Shown here: positions 1 to 5,492 of the stretch, one piece after another
Position numbering within the stretch: position 1 is the stretch's first letter
Layout: each line of letters begins with the position of its first letter
From: CAYVMN01 sp964452575
GTDB taxonomy: Bacteria > Desulfobacterota > DSM-4660 > Desulfatiglandales > Desulfatiglandaceae
Assembly: GCA_964452575.1 (NCBI GenBank)
Contig: CAYVMN010000250.1
Span: 1 to 5,492 of the forward strand
DNA: 5,492 nt
Direction: 5' to 3'
The notes under the pieces: generated by a model
The model's database searches: none
What the model was told of the DNA's origin: nothing
Seen by the model: the letters and a program-made list of their open reading frames with translations, nothing else
Position numbers and translations under genes: made by a program

Positions 1-63
1 CCTCTGGCACGCCCCCTTACCTTCAAATACAGTTTCTGCCAGGCAGGGGAGAGGGTTCTTCAT
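1..63 (-). CDS. Possible 5' end of a leftward gene, truncated by the window edge
   Basis: On the minus strand an ATG at 63-61 opens a frame of 21 codons that runs off the left edge without a stop (MKNPLPCLAETVFEGKGACQ...). A Shine-Dalgarno-like AGGTGG lies about 8 nt upstream of it, and the codons look ordinary for this genome. If real, this gene is divergent from the operon starting at 283 and shares its intergenic region. I do not recognise the product from so few residues. A 21-codon open stretch is easily found by chance. A competing plus-strand frame is also open from position 1 to a TAG at 217-219, but its translation looks unlike a protein. Treat this as a lead only. Confidence 0.3.
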   Translation of the reverse strand, partial: MKNPLPCLAETVFEGKGACQR

Positions 64-95
64 AGGGACGTCCACCTGTGGGGCTGTTGCGTGAC

Positions 96-110
96 GAGGT
101 TCAAGACCTC
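96..110. other. Small perfect inverted repeat in the leader/intergenic region
   Basis: GAGGT (96-100) and ACCTC (106-110) form a 5-bp stem around TCAAG; a T-G wobble can shorten the loop to three bases. A second tight palindrome, CTGCC-A-GGCAG, lies at 36-46. Neither is followed by a U-run, so they are not intrinsic terminators of the usual kind. They could be operator half-sites, leader hairpins or chance. I saw no recognisable molybdenum-cofactor riboswitch. Confidence 0.25.
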
Positions 111-183
111 ACTGCCGTTCTATGGAGTGATGCCGTCCTTTACGTCCTTTGGAAAAAAGACCCTCACGGTCCTCTGCCTTTCT

Positions 184-212
184 TTCAAAACTAAAGTATT
201 ACGAAATATTTT
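184..212 (+). promoter_or_regulatory. Weak sigma70-type promoter candidate for the operon
   Basis: The most AT-rich patch upstream of the first gene contains TTCAAA (184-189, four of six matches to TTGACA), a 17-nt spacer and TATTTT (207-212, four of six matches to TATAAT). It would start transcription near 219 and give a leader of about 64 nt before the ATG at 283. The match is poor and rests on position and composition. Confidence 0.25.
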
Positions 213-273
213 ATGCTAGGTTTGCTGTCGCACTCCCTTACTTGCACTATCTCTGAAAATTCCTTTGGAACAA

Positions 274-280
274 AGAGGGG
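274..280 (+). promoter_or_regulatory. Ribosome binding site that sets the coxD-like start
   Basis: AGAGGGG sits just before the ATG at 283, with about four bases between the AGAGG core and the start codon. The longer in-frame alternative, a TTG at 265, has no purine-rich site in front of it. The ATG at 283 is therefore preferred despite the short spacing. Confidence 0.6.
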
Positions 281-282
281 TT

Positions 283-1164
283 ATGATCGAGACAATTGAG
301 GATTTGGAGCAGTTGTTGTCGCAACAATGCTATATTAGTGACCATGATCTGGCCACGGTGATCTTTTTGGCCGTCAAGCTGGAAAAACCCCTCTTTCTTG
401 AAGGGGAGGCCGGGGTAGGGAAGACCGAAGTGGCCAAGGTCCTGTCTCAGGGTCTGGGACGGCGGTTGATCCGGCTCCAGTGTTACGAAGGGCTGGATAT
501 AAGCACCGCCCTTTATGAGTGGAACTACCCCAAGCAGCTCCTGCGCATAAGGCTCAAAGAGCTGGGAGCTTCCGAAGGCCATGAATGGGAAGACATTTTT
601 ACTGAAGAGTATCTAATAAGAAGGCCTCTCCTGCAAGCGATTCAGCAAGAAAGGGCAGGCGAACAGATTGTGCTCCTCATCGACGAGCTGGATAGGGCAG
701 ATGCAGAATTTGAGGCCTTTTTGTTGGAGCTTTTGTCAGATTTCCAGGTCACAATCCCTGAGCTGGGAACACTCCAGGCGCGGGAGATCCCCATCGTGGT
801 CATTACCTCGAACAGGACGCGGGAGTTGCACGATGCCATCAAACGTCGCTGTCTTTACCATTGGATCGACTACCCCAGTGTGGAAAAGGAGCTAAAGATC
901 CTGAAGGCAAAGATCCCAGGTATAGAGGAGCGTCTTGTCAAACAAATCTGTTGTTTTATGGCAGAGGTGAGGGCCCGTGACTTCTTGAAACGGCCAGGAA
1001 TTGCCGAAACCCTCGATTGGGCGCATGCCTTATTGCTACTCAACCGGAGCCATCTTGATGAAGAGACTGTGCGGGCGACCCAAGGATGCCTGTTTAAGCA
1101 TAGTGAAGATCGCCGCCGTTTCCTCGCAGAGACTAAAGGCCTGGTGCAAGCCGCCGTATGTTGA
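283..1164 (+). CDS. coxD: CoxD-like MoxR-family AAA+ ATPase (molybdenum hydroxylase maturation)
   Basis: This 293-residue protein is a single MoxR-type AAA+ module. Walker A is G41-EAGVGK-T48. Walker B is LLID with D134 and E135. The sensor-1 asparagine is in ITSN (N177), followed by RTRELHDAIKRRC with arginine-finger candidates R188/R189. The stretches around RLQCYEGLD, YEWNYPKQLL and LLSDFQVTIPELGT are what I know from CoxD of carbon monoxide dehydrogenase clusters, and the length fits that family. CoxD is a cytoplasmic ATP-dependent chaperone-like protein that helps build the active site of a molybdenum hydroxylase. It normally partners with the CoxE VWA protein, whose gene here overlaps its stop by 7 nt. 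I chose the ATG at 283 because of the site just before it. The client enzyme is not in the window, so the substrate is unknown. Family is near certain; exact orthology to coxD is inferred. Confidence 0.93.
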   Translation: MIETIEDLEQLLSQQCYISDHDLATVIFLAVKLEKPLFLEGEAGVGKTEVAKVLSQGLGRRLIRLQCYEGLDISTALYEWNYPKQLLRIRLKELGASEGHEWEDIFTEEYLIRRPLLQAIQQERAGEQIVLLIDELDRADAEFEAFLLELLSDFQVTIPELGTLQAREIPIVVITSNRTRELHDAIKRRCLYHWIDYPSVEKELKILKAKIPGIEERLVKQICCFMAEVRARDFLKRPGIAETLDWAHALLLLNRSHLDEETVRATQGCLFKHSEDRRRFLAETKGLVQAAVC

Positions 1165-2303
1165 CAAACATGCTGGATGAGGCCCCATTCACCCAGGGTA
1201 TGATGGGGGCTATTCTGCTCTTCAGCCGCCGCCTGAGGAAATCGGGTTTCAAGGCCACTCCTGCCAGGGTGCAGGATGTCCTAAAGGGCCTGAAGTATGT
1301 TTCGATCGGAGACAAGGAGCAGTTTCGTGTTCTCCTTCAGGCCAATCTGGTGTCGAGCCGGGATGAACTATCCTTGTTTAATGCCCTTTTTGACGCCTTT
1401 TGGAAAGGAGAATGGGGTGATTTTTTACCTTTTCCGGGAGAAGAAGGGAAGGGTGAAGACGAATTTGGGCAAAGCATCGTTGAGCTGGACGACGAGACCT
1501 CCGATGAGGGGGAAAGGGAACTCGTCGGCGCCAGCCTAGAGGTGATAGAGAGGGCCAAGGACTTTTCGAGGTTTTCTCCCAGCGAGCTAAAGGAGGTAGA
1601 ACGCCTCGTGCTCCGTATGGCCCGTCGACTTGGATTCAGGCTGGGCCGGCGCCTTAAGGCGGTGAGGCGAGCAAGCAAAATTGACTTTCGGCAAAGCTTT
1701 CGCCATTCCCTGCGCCACGGGGGTGAGCTCCTCGAACTCAGGTATCGTAAGCGCCGAGCGAACCGTCCTTACCGGCTGTACCTGCTTGTCGATATAAGTG
1801 GCTCCATGGACATATATGGATATTTTTTCTTACTCTTTATGTATGGGCTGCAACGGATCCTGTTTGAGGCCGAGACCTTTGTTTTCAGCACCTATCTGAC
1901 CTGTACGACCCCATTTCTCAGGCGTTTTCCCTTTGAAGAAGCCCTACAGAGGATACATGCTATGTCTGTCAACTGGTCAGGGGGCACGGACATTGGAAGG
2001 TCACTGATGCAGTTTTACACCGGATACCTGAGCGAGGCAGGCCATTCCAGGTCAGTGGTGGTTATTATTAGTGACGGTTGGGATCGGGGGGATTTACAAG
2101 AACTGGAACAGTCCATGAAGCTGGTCGGCCAGCAGGCCCGTGAGATCTTCTGGCTGAATCCGCTTGCGGGCAGCCCACAATATGAACCCCTCTGCCAAGG
2201 GATGAGATGTGCGCTTCCCCATGTGGACCATTTCCTCCCGTTCCATAATCTGGAATCACTTGCACGGATCTGCAACTGGCTGGAGCGTGCCGCAATGGTT
2301 TGA
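1158..2303 (+). CDS. coxE: CoxE-like von Willebrand factor A domain protein
   Basis: This is a 381-residue protein of the VWA_CoxE family. An N-terminal helical region is followed by a strongly acidic linker (about residues 95-121) and a very basic stretch (about 148-206). The C-terminal VWA domain follows. Its metal-ion-dependent adhesion site is complete: D212-I-S214-G-S216 after a LLV strand, the threonine T277 in NWSGGTD, and the aspartate D306 in IISDGWD. CoxE-type proteins work as pairs with MoxR ATPases, and the VWA site is thought to bind client or ATPase through a divalent metal. Here the ATG overlaps the end of the ATPase gene (ATGTTGA), and I see no good Shine-Dalgarno site, so translational coupling is likely. 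An in-frame ATG at 1170 is a possible alternative start. No signal peptide or clear membrane segment is visible, so it should be cytoplasmic. Confidence 0.93.
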   Translation: MLTNMLDEAPFTQGMMGAILLFSRRLRKSGFKATPARVQDVLKGLKYVSIGDKEQFRVLLQANLVSSRDELSLFNALFDAFWKGEWGDFLPFPGEEGKGEDEFGQSIVELDDETSDEGERELVGASLEVIERAKDFSRFSPSELKEVERLVLRMARRLGFRLGRRLKAVRRASKIDFRQSFRHSLRHGGELLELRYRKRRANRPYRLYLLVDISGSMDIYGYFFLLFMYGLQRILFEAETFVFSTYLTCTTPFLRRFPFEEALQRIHAMSVNWSGGTDIGRSLMQFYTGYLSEAGHSRSVVVIISDGWDRGDLQELEQSMKLVGQQAREIFWLNPLAGSPQYEPLCQGMRCALPHVDHFLPFHNLESLARICNWLERAAMV

Positions 2304-2310
2304 GGAGGGT
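2302..2310 (+). promoter_or_regulatory. Ribosome binding site that sets the yqeB GTG start
   Basis: GAGGAGGGT overlaps the stop codon of the preceding gene and ends 3 nt before a GTG at 2314. This places the start of the next protein at GTG. A longer in-frame ATG at 2209 would overlap the VWA gene by 95 nt and lacks such a site. Confidence 0.7.
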
Positions 2311-2313
2311 CGT

Positions 2314-3111
2314 GTGAAAACAGGACTTGTGGTATTGATAAAGGGCGCAGGTGAAATGGCAACCGGGATAGCCTGGCGCCTTTCCAAGTCTCATTTTAGA
2401 GTAGCACTCACCGAGCGGCCCCAACCCCTGGCCGTACGGCGTGCCGTGTCTTTTTGCGAGGCGGCCTATGATGGCAAGAAGGTGGTGGAAGGGGTTGAGG
2501 CCGCTCGACTCTCGAGTCCCCAGGAGATAGCCCGAGAATGGGCAAGAAACCGAATACCCTTACTGGAAGACCCGGAATTGGAGGTGTTGGAAACGCTCAA
2601 ACCGGATGTGTTGGTTGAGGCAACGCTGAGCAAGCGCAACACGGGCGTGGGCATCGGGGATGCCCCCCTTGTGATCGCCTTAGGTCCAGGCTACGAGGCC
2701 GGCCGGGATGCACACTATGTGGTGGAGACAAACCGGGGCCACAATCTTGGCCGTCTCTATGAGAAAGGATCTGCGGAACCTAACACAGGGGTACCGGGAG
2801 AGATTGCGGGTATGACACACGAGCGAGTCCTGCGGGCCCCCTGTGACGGTATTTTTGAGACCGATCGATCTCTGGGCCAGGCAGTAAATCCAGGGGATGT
2901 GATCGGCCGAGTCGGCAGGGGAGAGGTGGTCGCGCAGATAGGGGGGATTTTGAGAGGCCTGATTCGGCCCGGCATCCCGGTCACACGGGGGCTCAAGGTA
3001 GGAGACATAGATCCCAGGGGCCAACCGGACTATGTCAATACCATCAGTGAAAAGGCCCGGGCCATTGGAGGCGCTGTGCTGGAGGCCATATTGAGGGCTT
3101 ACAATACCTGA
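2314..3111 (+). CDS. yqeB: YqeB-family protein of selenium-dependent molybdenum hydroxylase systems (EF2563 family)
   Basis: This 265-residue protein starts at GTG. It opens with a nucleotide-binding-like glycine motif, KGAGEMATG (residues 10-18). The family-typical TERPQPLAVRR (33-43) and a strand with PDVLVEA (97-103) follow. Next comes VETNRGHNLGR (137-147). The C-terminal third has short beta-rich repeats resembling a biotinyl/lipoyl-type fold (for example GIFETDRSLGQAVNPGD). The order and length match the EF2563/YqeB family. That family is found with molybdenum hydroxylases carrying labile, non-selenocysteine selenium. Its biochemical activity is not established; a role in cofactor selenation or maturation is inferred from genomic association. 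It lies between the VWA and xdhC genes with gaps of 10 and 11 nt, so it is part of the same operon. Its usual companions selD and yqeC are not in the window. Confidence 0.9.
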   Translation: MKTGLVVLIKGAGEMATGIAWRLSKSHFRVALTERPQPLAVRRAVSFCEAAYDGKKVVEGVEAARLSSPQEIAREWARNRIPLLEDPELEVLETLKPDVLVEATLSKRNTGVGIGDAPLVIALGPGYEAGRDAHYVVETNRGHNLGRLYEKGSAEPNTGVPGEIAGMTHERVLRAPCDGIFETDRSLGQAVNPGDVIGRVGRGEVVAQIGGILRGLIRPGIPVTRGLKVGDIDPRGQPDYVNTISEKARAIGGAVLEAILRAYNT

Positions 3112-3122
3112 GGAGACGAACA

Positions 3123-4202
3123 ATGGAAAGGATCCTTTCTCGAACAATAAAGTCCTTGGAGCAGCATGAGCCTGTTGTATGGGCCACGGTCATATGGCAA
3201 TCCGGGTCGGCGCCCAGAGGGGCCGGCAGCCGTATGCTGTTGCTCGGGGGGCCGGAGATCCTCGGGTCAGTGGGAGGGGGTCTGGTAGAGGGGAGAACAC
3301 TTGAGATTGGGTTGCCTCTTCTGGAGAAACCTGGCCAGAAAACACTTTCCCTTTCCCTTACGGGAAAAGAGGTTGCCGACTCCGATATGATCTGTGGGGG
3401 TGAGATGGAGGTCTTTGTAGAAAGTGTTTTGCCTGACGCTCTGCCCTTCCTTCGCGTATTCCAAAGGGCACTCTCAAGGCCACGGATGCCCGTTTTGGTG
3501 ACCCTTGTGAGTGAAAGACGGATTCCGTTTGAAGAAAGGCATATGCTCTTTGCAGGAGGAAAACATGTCGCCGGCACTTTGCCCCTTTCGGCAGATATTG
3601 AGGCTGCCTTACCCAAGGTGTCTAAGTCTAAGAGCGAAAAGCCTGGGCTGGTTGCGTGTTCTGGCGGAGATGAATATCTCTTTGTTGAGCCGATTGAAAG
3701 GTCATCCAACCTACACATCTTTGGGGGAGGGCATATCTCCCTGGAAGTGGCCTGGTTCGCGCACCGCGTGGGATTCGAGGTCATCGTTATTGACGACAGG
3801 GAGGAATTCGCCAACCGGGAGCGCTTTCCCATGGCGACTGAGGTACGTGCGTTACCCTTTGAAGAGTCCGTCAGAGAAATAGGACTTGGGCCAAGGGACT
3901 ACGTAGTGATTGTAACCCGCGGGCACCTCCATGACCTAGTTGTGCTCAGGCAGGCAATAGAACAATCGCCCGCCTATATCGGGATGATCGGTAGTAGACG
4001 CAAAAAGGCCATGGTTTTCGATCAACTTCGTAAGGAAGGTGTCAGTCAGGAACAGCTGGACCGCGTATATGCCCCCATCGGGCTCAAGATCAAGGCGGAA
4101 ACACCGGCCGAGATCGCCGTCAGCATTGTGGCCGAACTCATCGAGGTCCGGGCCAGACAAAGAATAGGGGATGGTCTTGGTCAATGGGGTAAAGAAACAT
4201 GA
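3123..4202 (+). CDS. xdhC: XdhC/CoxI-family molybdenum cofactor maturation protein
   Basis: The 359-residue product has both halves of the XdhC family. The N-terminal domain carries the GSAPR region (near residue 28), GSVGGGLVEG, and MICGGEMEVF with the conserved cysteine C91. The C-terminal Rossmann-like domain begins at HIFGGGHIS (G201-G203). It continues with VIDDREEFANRERFP (D224, D225), YIGMIGSRRK (287-294) and the family-typical API-GLKIKAETPAEIAVSI near the end. XdhC proteins bind molybdenum cofactor, protect it during sulfuration by a cysteine desulfurase, and hand it to xanthine-dehydrogenase-type apoenzymes. An AGGAG site overlapping the upstream stop codon lies 7 nt before the ATG. 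Its own TGA overlaps the next ATG (ATGA). In this operon the protein could equally be called CoxF/CoxI; which client it serves cannot be told from the window. Confidence 0.93.
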   Translation: MERILSRTIKSLEQHEPVVWATVIWQSGSAPRGAGSRMLLLGGPEILGSVGGGLVEGRTLEIGLPLLEKPGQKTLSLSLTGKEVADSDMICGGEMEVFVESVLPDALPFLRVFQRALSRPRMPVLVTLVSERRIPFEERHMLFAGGKHVAGTLPLSADIEAALPKVSKSKSEKPGLVACSGGDEYLFVEPIERSSNLHIFGGGHISLEVAWFAHRVGFEVIVIDDREEFANRERFPMATEVRALPFEESVREIGLGPRDYVVIVTRGHLHDLVVLRQAIEQSPAYIGMIGSRRKKAMVFDQLRKEGVSQEQLDRVYAPIGLKIKAETPAEIAVSIVAELIEVRARQRIGDGLGQWGKET

Positions 4203-4470
4203 AAGGCAAAGGCATCAGCAGAAGGCAGTTTATCGCAAAAACCGCTCTTGGCCTGATAACGGCAGGCCTCAATGCCTCCCCGGTTTGAGCTATTGTCACA
4301 GAACCCTCCAGATCCTCAAAGATAGTTTACCGAACTCTCGGTAGAACCAAACTAAGGATTCCCCTGGTGAGTTTTGGGGTGATGAATTCGGAGAGCCCGG
4401 ATCTGATCAGCAAGGCCCAGAGCATGCATTCGGCGTCTGTGCTGCTGAGCGCTCCCCTGATGACATCCCC
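4199..4470 (+). pseudogene. Decayed Tat-exported aldo/keto reductase, N-terminal remnant
   Basis: The ATG at 4199 overlaps the xdhC stop by 4 nt. It opens a Tat signal peptide: MKGKGISRRQFIAK, then a hydrophobic stretch ALGLITAGL. The frame hits TGA at 4286-4288, after 29 codons. Past that stop, the same frame continues with VYRTLGRTKLRIPLVSFGVMNSESPDLISKA (split here only in description). This matches the start of the catalytic domain of Tat-linked aldo/keto reductases as I know them. Homology in this frame fades around 4426. The next frame there reads IRRL, which would continue the expected DMGIRHLDTA-type segment, so a small deletion near 4427 is likely. About 250 or more residues of barrel and any C-terminal ferredoxin-like part are absent. 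The nonsense codon, frameshift and truncation together indicate a dead gene. The junction with the following frame, near 4430-4470, is not sharply defined. Confidence 0.72.
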
Positions 4471-4812
4471 GTGAAAATGGAGGCCTTTGGCTACCTAGTG
4501 GAAAACGTCCTTAATTTCTGCAAAGGTCCATACCATGTTAAGCTTGCCTCATTTCAAGCGTCCGCTGAAAGAAAAAAGGCTCTAACGGTGCTGGCGGATG
4601 CCATTGCTACGAAAATCAAGGGAACCTATTCCGAGCCAGGGCTATTTGCCTGTTTCCCTTATCAGCTAATTTTCACAGAAACCAAAAAGGGAAAGGCCAT
4701 ATTTCAGTACGGATCTTTCGTGGGCGGGGTCCTCGGCAGCGGGGATTTGCCTGAAGCAGAGAGGATAATCGAAGAAATGGTCCGGAGGTTGAGAAACCGA
4801 TGCCTTCTCTAA
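4471..4812 (+). CDS. Hypothetical protein of unknown family, possibly a fragment
   Basis: A 113-codon frame starting at GTG 4471 (or ATG 4477) ends at TAA 4810-4812. I do not recognise the family. The predicted pattern is a short helix, a strand around YHVKLASFQ, a helix rich in A/K (AERKKALTVLADAIATKIKG), strands around LFACFPYQLIFTE and KAIFQYGSF, a glycine turn (GGVLGSGD) and a C-terminal amphipathic helix ending with several arginines. This looks like a small soluble alpha/beta domain; no signal peptide or membrane segment is seen. Codon use resembles the genes upstream, which favours real coding. No Shine-Dalgarno site precedes either start. The frame stays open upstream to 4345, where it overlaps the reductase remnant in another frame. 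It could be the 3' part of a gene whose 5' end was lost in the same rearrangement. Confidence 0.5.
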   Translation: MKMEAFGYLVENVLNFCKGPYHVKLASFQASAERKKALTVLADAIATKIKGTYSEPGLFACFPYQLIFTETKKGKAIFQYGSFVGGVLGSGDLPEAERIIEEMVRRLRNRCLL

Positions 4813-4859
4813 ATCTTCAAACTTAATGCTGCGAATGGCAAGGCCTGCCGCAAGTCCTT

Positions 4860-5291
4860 CTAATACCAGGGGCCCCACATGCCCCAATCCATTGCCGCGT
4901 CCTCATTCATCTCCGCTGCCACCCGTTGTTCTTCCGTGATCTCTTTCTGGAGTGCAAGATCCTGGTAGCGCTGATAGGCCTTTTCGGTCCCCACATACAG
5001 GCATTGGCACGAGGTGGCATCTGCATAAACATAGTAGACTTTGTCGTCGCGCTGGTGGGGCGTCAGTTTTCGCTGGGTCAGGGTCTTGAGATGCTGGAGC
5101 TTCTCAGGCGTGTCGGCGAACCGCATTTGGAAACCAGCGGCAGCGAGAAGGCGTTCCGTCTCGATCGCTTGCTGGTTTTGGAGCGCCGCGCAACCGGCAA
5201 GTATGATTCCAAGGATAGCGAGGATTGCCGTAAATCTAACGGTGCCTCCCACGGAGGAAACAAAAAAGCACCTTTCTCTCGACTTGTACAT
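4860..5291 (-). CDS. Small putative lipoprotein with a Cys-x-Cys pair and tryptophan-rich tail
   Basis: This 143-residue protein on the minus strand has a type II signal peptide. A long positive n-region holds K3, R5, R7 and R19, followed by a hydrophobic core ILAILGII and the lipobox LAGC, with the lipidated cysteine at C34. The mature part is about 110 residues. It begins with a Gln/Ala-rich helix and then has a segment with VYYVYAD followed by SCQCLYVG (C95, C97). A charged helix QRYQDLALQKEITEEQR comes next, and the tail is DWGMWGPWY. Alanine follows the cysteine, so outer-membrane sorting is expected in a Gram-negative cell. GAGAGGG lies 7 nt before the ATG at 5291 and supports this start. 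It resembles a recurring family of uncharacterised proteobacterial lipoproteins; the function is unknown. It converges on the frame at 4471-4812, with 47 nt between the stops and no clear terminator. Confidence 0.77.
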   Translation of the reverse strand: MYKSRERCFFVSSVGGTVRFTAILAILGIILAGCAALQNQQAIETERLLAAAGFQMRFADTPEKLQHLKTLTQRKLTPHQRDDKVYYVYADATSCQCLYVGTEKAYQRYQDLALQKEITEEQRVAAEMNEDAAMDWGMWGPWY

Positions 5292-5331
5292 CCCTATTCC
5301 CTCTCAATTCTATAGTATCAGGTGATTCATT

Positions 5332-5353
5332 GGTCCGGAGTCATCCTCTGACC
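5332..5353. other. Imperfect inverted repeat upstream of the lipoprotein gene
   Basis: GGTC (5332-5335) pairs with GACC (5350-5353), and inside it GAG (5338-5340) pairs with CTC (5346-5348) around TCATC. It lies about 40-60 nt upstream of the lipoprotein start and could be an operator or a chance hairpin. Next to it, TTCCTCGT occurs twice as a direct repeat (5361-5368 and 5376-5383, period 15). Confidence 0.25.
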
Positions 5354-5454
5354 CTGGACATTCCTCGTAACGGAGTTCCTCGTTTCACAATTCAGTAAAT
5401 ACCCTGTCTATGATACCCGAAACGTCAATTTATCGCCACAATTTTTGGACCTGT

Positions 5455-5488
5455 GCGGTTAGCTCTTAGCCATTAGCGGTTAGCTTTT
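5455..5488. repeat. Short tandem heptanucleotide repeat, TTAGC every 7 nt
   Basis: TTAGC starts at 5459, 5466, 5473 and 5480, exactly seven bases apart, with variable two-base spacers (TC, CA, GG). As a result GCGGTTAGCT is repeated at 5455-5464 and 5476-5485. The array lies in non-coding DNA at the extreme right edge, and more units may lie just beyond. It resembles the class of short tandemly repeated repetitive heptamers scattered between genes in some bacteria. The remaining bases from 5292 to 5454 show no gene. Confidence 0.7.
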
Positions 5489-5492
5489 GGAT

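Noticed and set aside
5..20. TGGCAC followed by CTTAC, suggesting a sigma54 promoter
   Set aside because: The -24 half is good, but at the required spacing the -12 GC is absent (TA instead), and the site is about 270 nt upstream of the first gene.
1..219. Plus-strand frame open from the window edge to a TAG at 217-219
   Set aside because: The translation is rich in Cys, Phe and basic residues with no domain-like pattern, and an open run of this length can occur by chance.
265..282. Longer TTG start for the CoxD-like ATPase
   Set aside because: No ribosome binding site precedes it, whereas AGAGGGG precedes the ATG at 283.
2209..2313. Longer ATG start for the YqeB-family protein
   Set aside because: It would overlap the VWA gene by 95 nt and add residues not expected in the family; the GTG at 2314 has a strong site and begins right before the glycine motif.
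3044..3832. Long minus-strand open frame opposite xdhC
   Set aside because: A shadow of the well-supported XdhC frame; its translation is Ser/Arg/Pro-rich and has no recognisable domain.
4471..4812. Possible DUF302-like domain in the unassigned frame (GLFACFPYQLIFTE stretch)
   Set aside because: Only a loose strand pattern matches; the expected order of segments and a conserved proline-cysteine pair are missing.
4828..4852. Hairpin between the convergent genes (TGCG..GGCA..TGCC..CGCA)
   Set aside because: Short, bulged stem with no U-run on either strand; not convincing as a terminator.
5307..5317. TAGAAT/TACTAT on the minus strand as a -10 box for the lipoprotein gene
   Set aside because: No -35 element at suitable spacing, and transcription would begin almost on top of the ribosome binding site.

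Overview
The window looks like a bacterial chromosome of middling GC content. Protein style points to an anaerobic or facultative Gram-negative, plausibly a deltaproteobacterium (Desulfobacterota-like). That is inferred from the selenium-linked molybdenum hydroxylase protein, the remnant of a Tat-exported aldo/keto reductase and the small Gram-negative-style lipoprotein. No marker gene here fixes the taxonomy.

Layout. Positions 1-282 are largely non-coding, with a possible truncated leftward gene at the left edge, two small inverted repeats and a weak promoter candidate. Positions 283-4202 hold four tightly packed rightward genes that form a clear operon: a CoxD-like MoxR-family AAA+ ATPase, a CoxE-like von Willebrand A protein, a YqeB-family protein of selenium-dependent molybdenum hydroxylase systems, and an XdhC/CoxI-family protein. 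Junctions are a 7-nt overlap, a 10-nt gap and an 11-nt gap. A 4-nt ATGA overlap then leads into a decayed Tat-signal aldo/keto reductase (4199 to about 4470). A 113-codon rightward reading frame of unknown family follows (4471-4812). It faces a leftward small lipoprotein gene (4860-5291). The right end (5292-5492) has no gene but carries a four-unit heptanucleotide TTAGC repeat that may continue past the window.

How the genes work together. CoxD, CoxE and XdhC/CoxF-type proteins are known post-translational maturation factors for molybdenum hydroxylases of the xanthine dehydrogenase/CO dehydrogenase family. They act in cofactor sulfuration or active-site assembly and in insertion. YqeB is the marker of systems whose hydroxylase carries labile selenium. 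The operon therefore reads as a maturation cassette for a molybdenum hydroxylase, possibly selenium-containing. No structural subunit (FAD, 2Fe-2S or Mo-binding) and no selD or yqeC lies in the window, so the client enzyme must be encoded elsewhere. The most interesting points are the joining of the CoxDE pair to YqeB, the dead reductase still translationally coupled to xdhC, the unassigned 113-codon frame and the heptad repeat.
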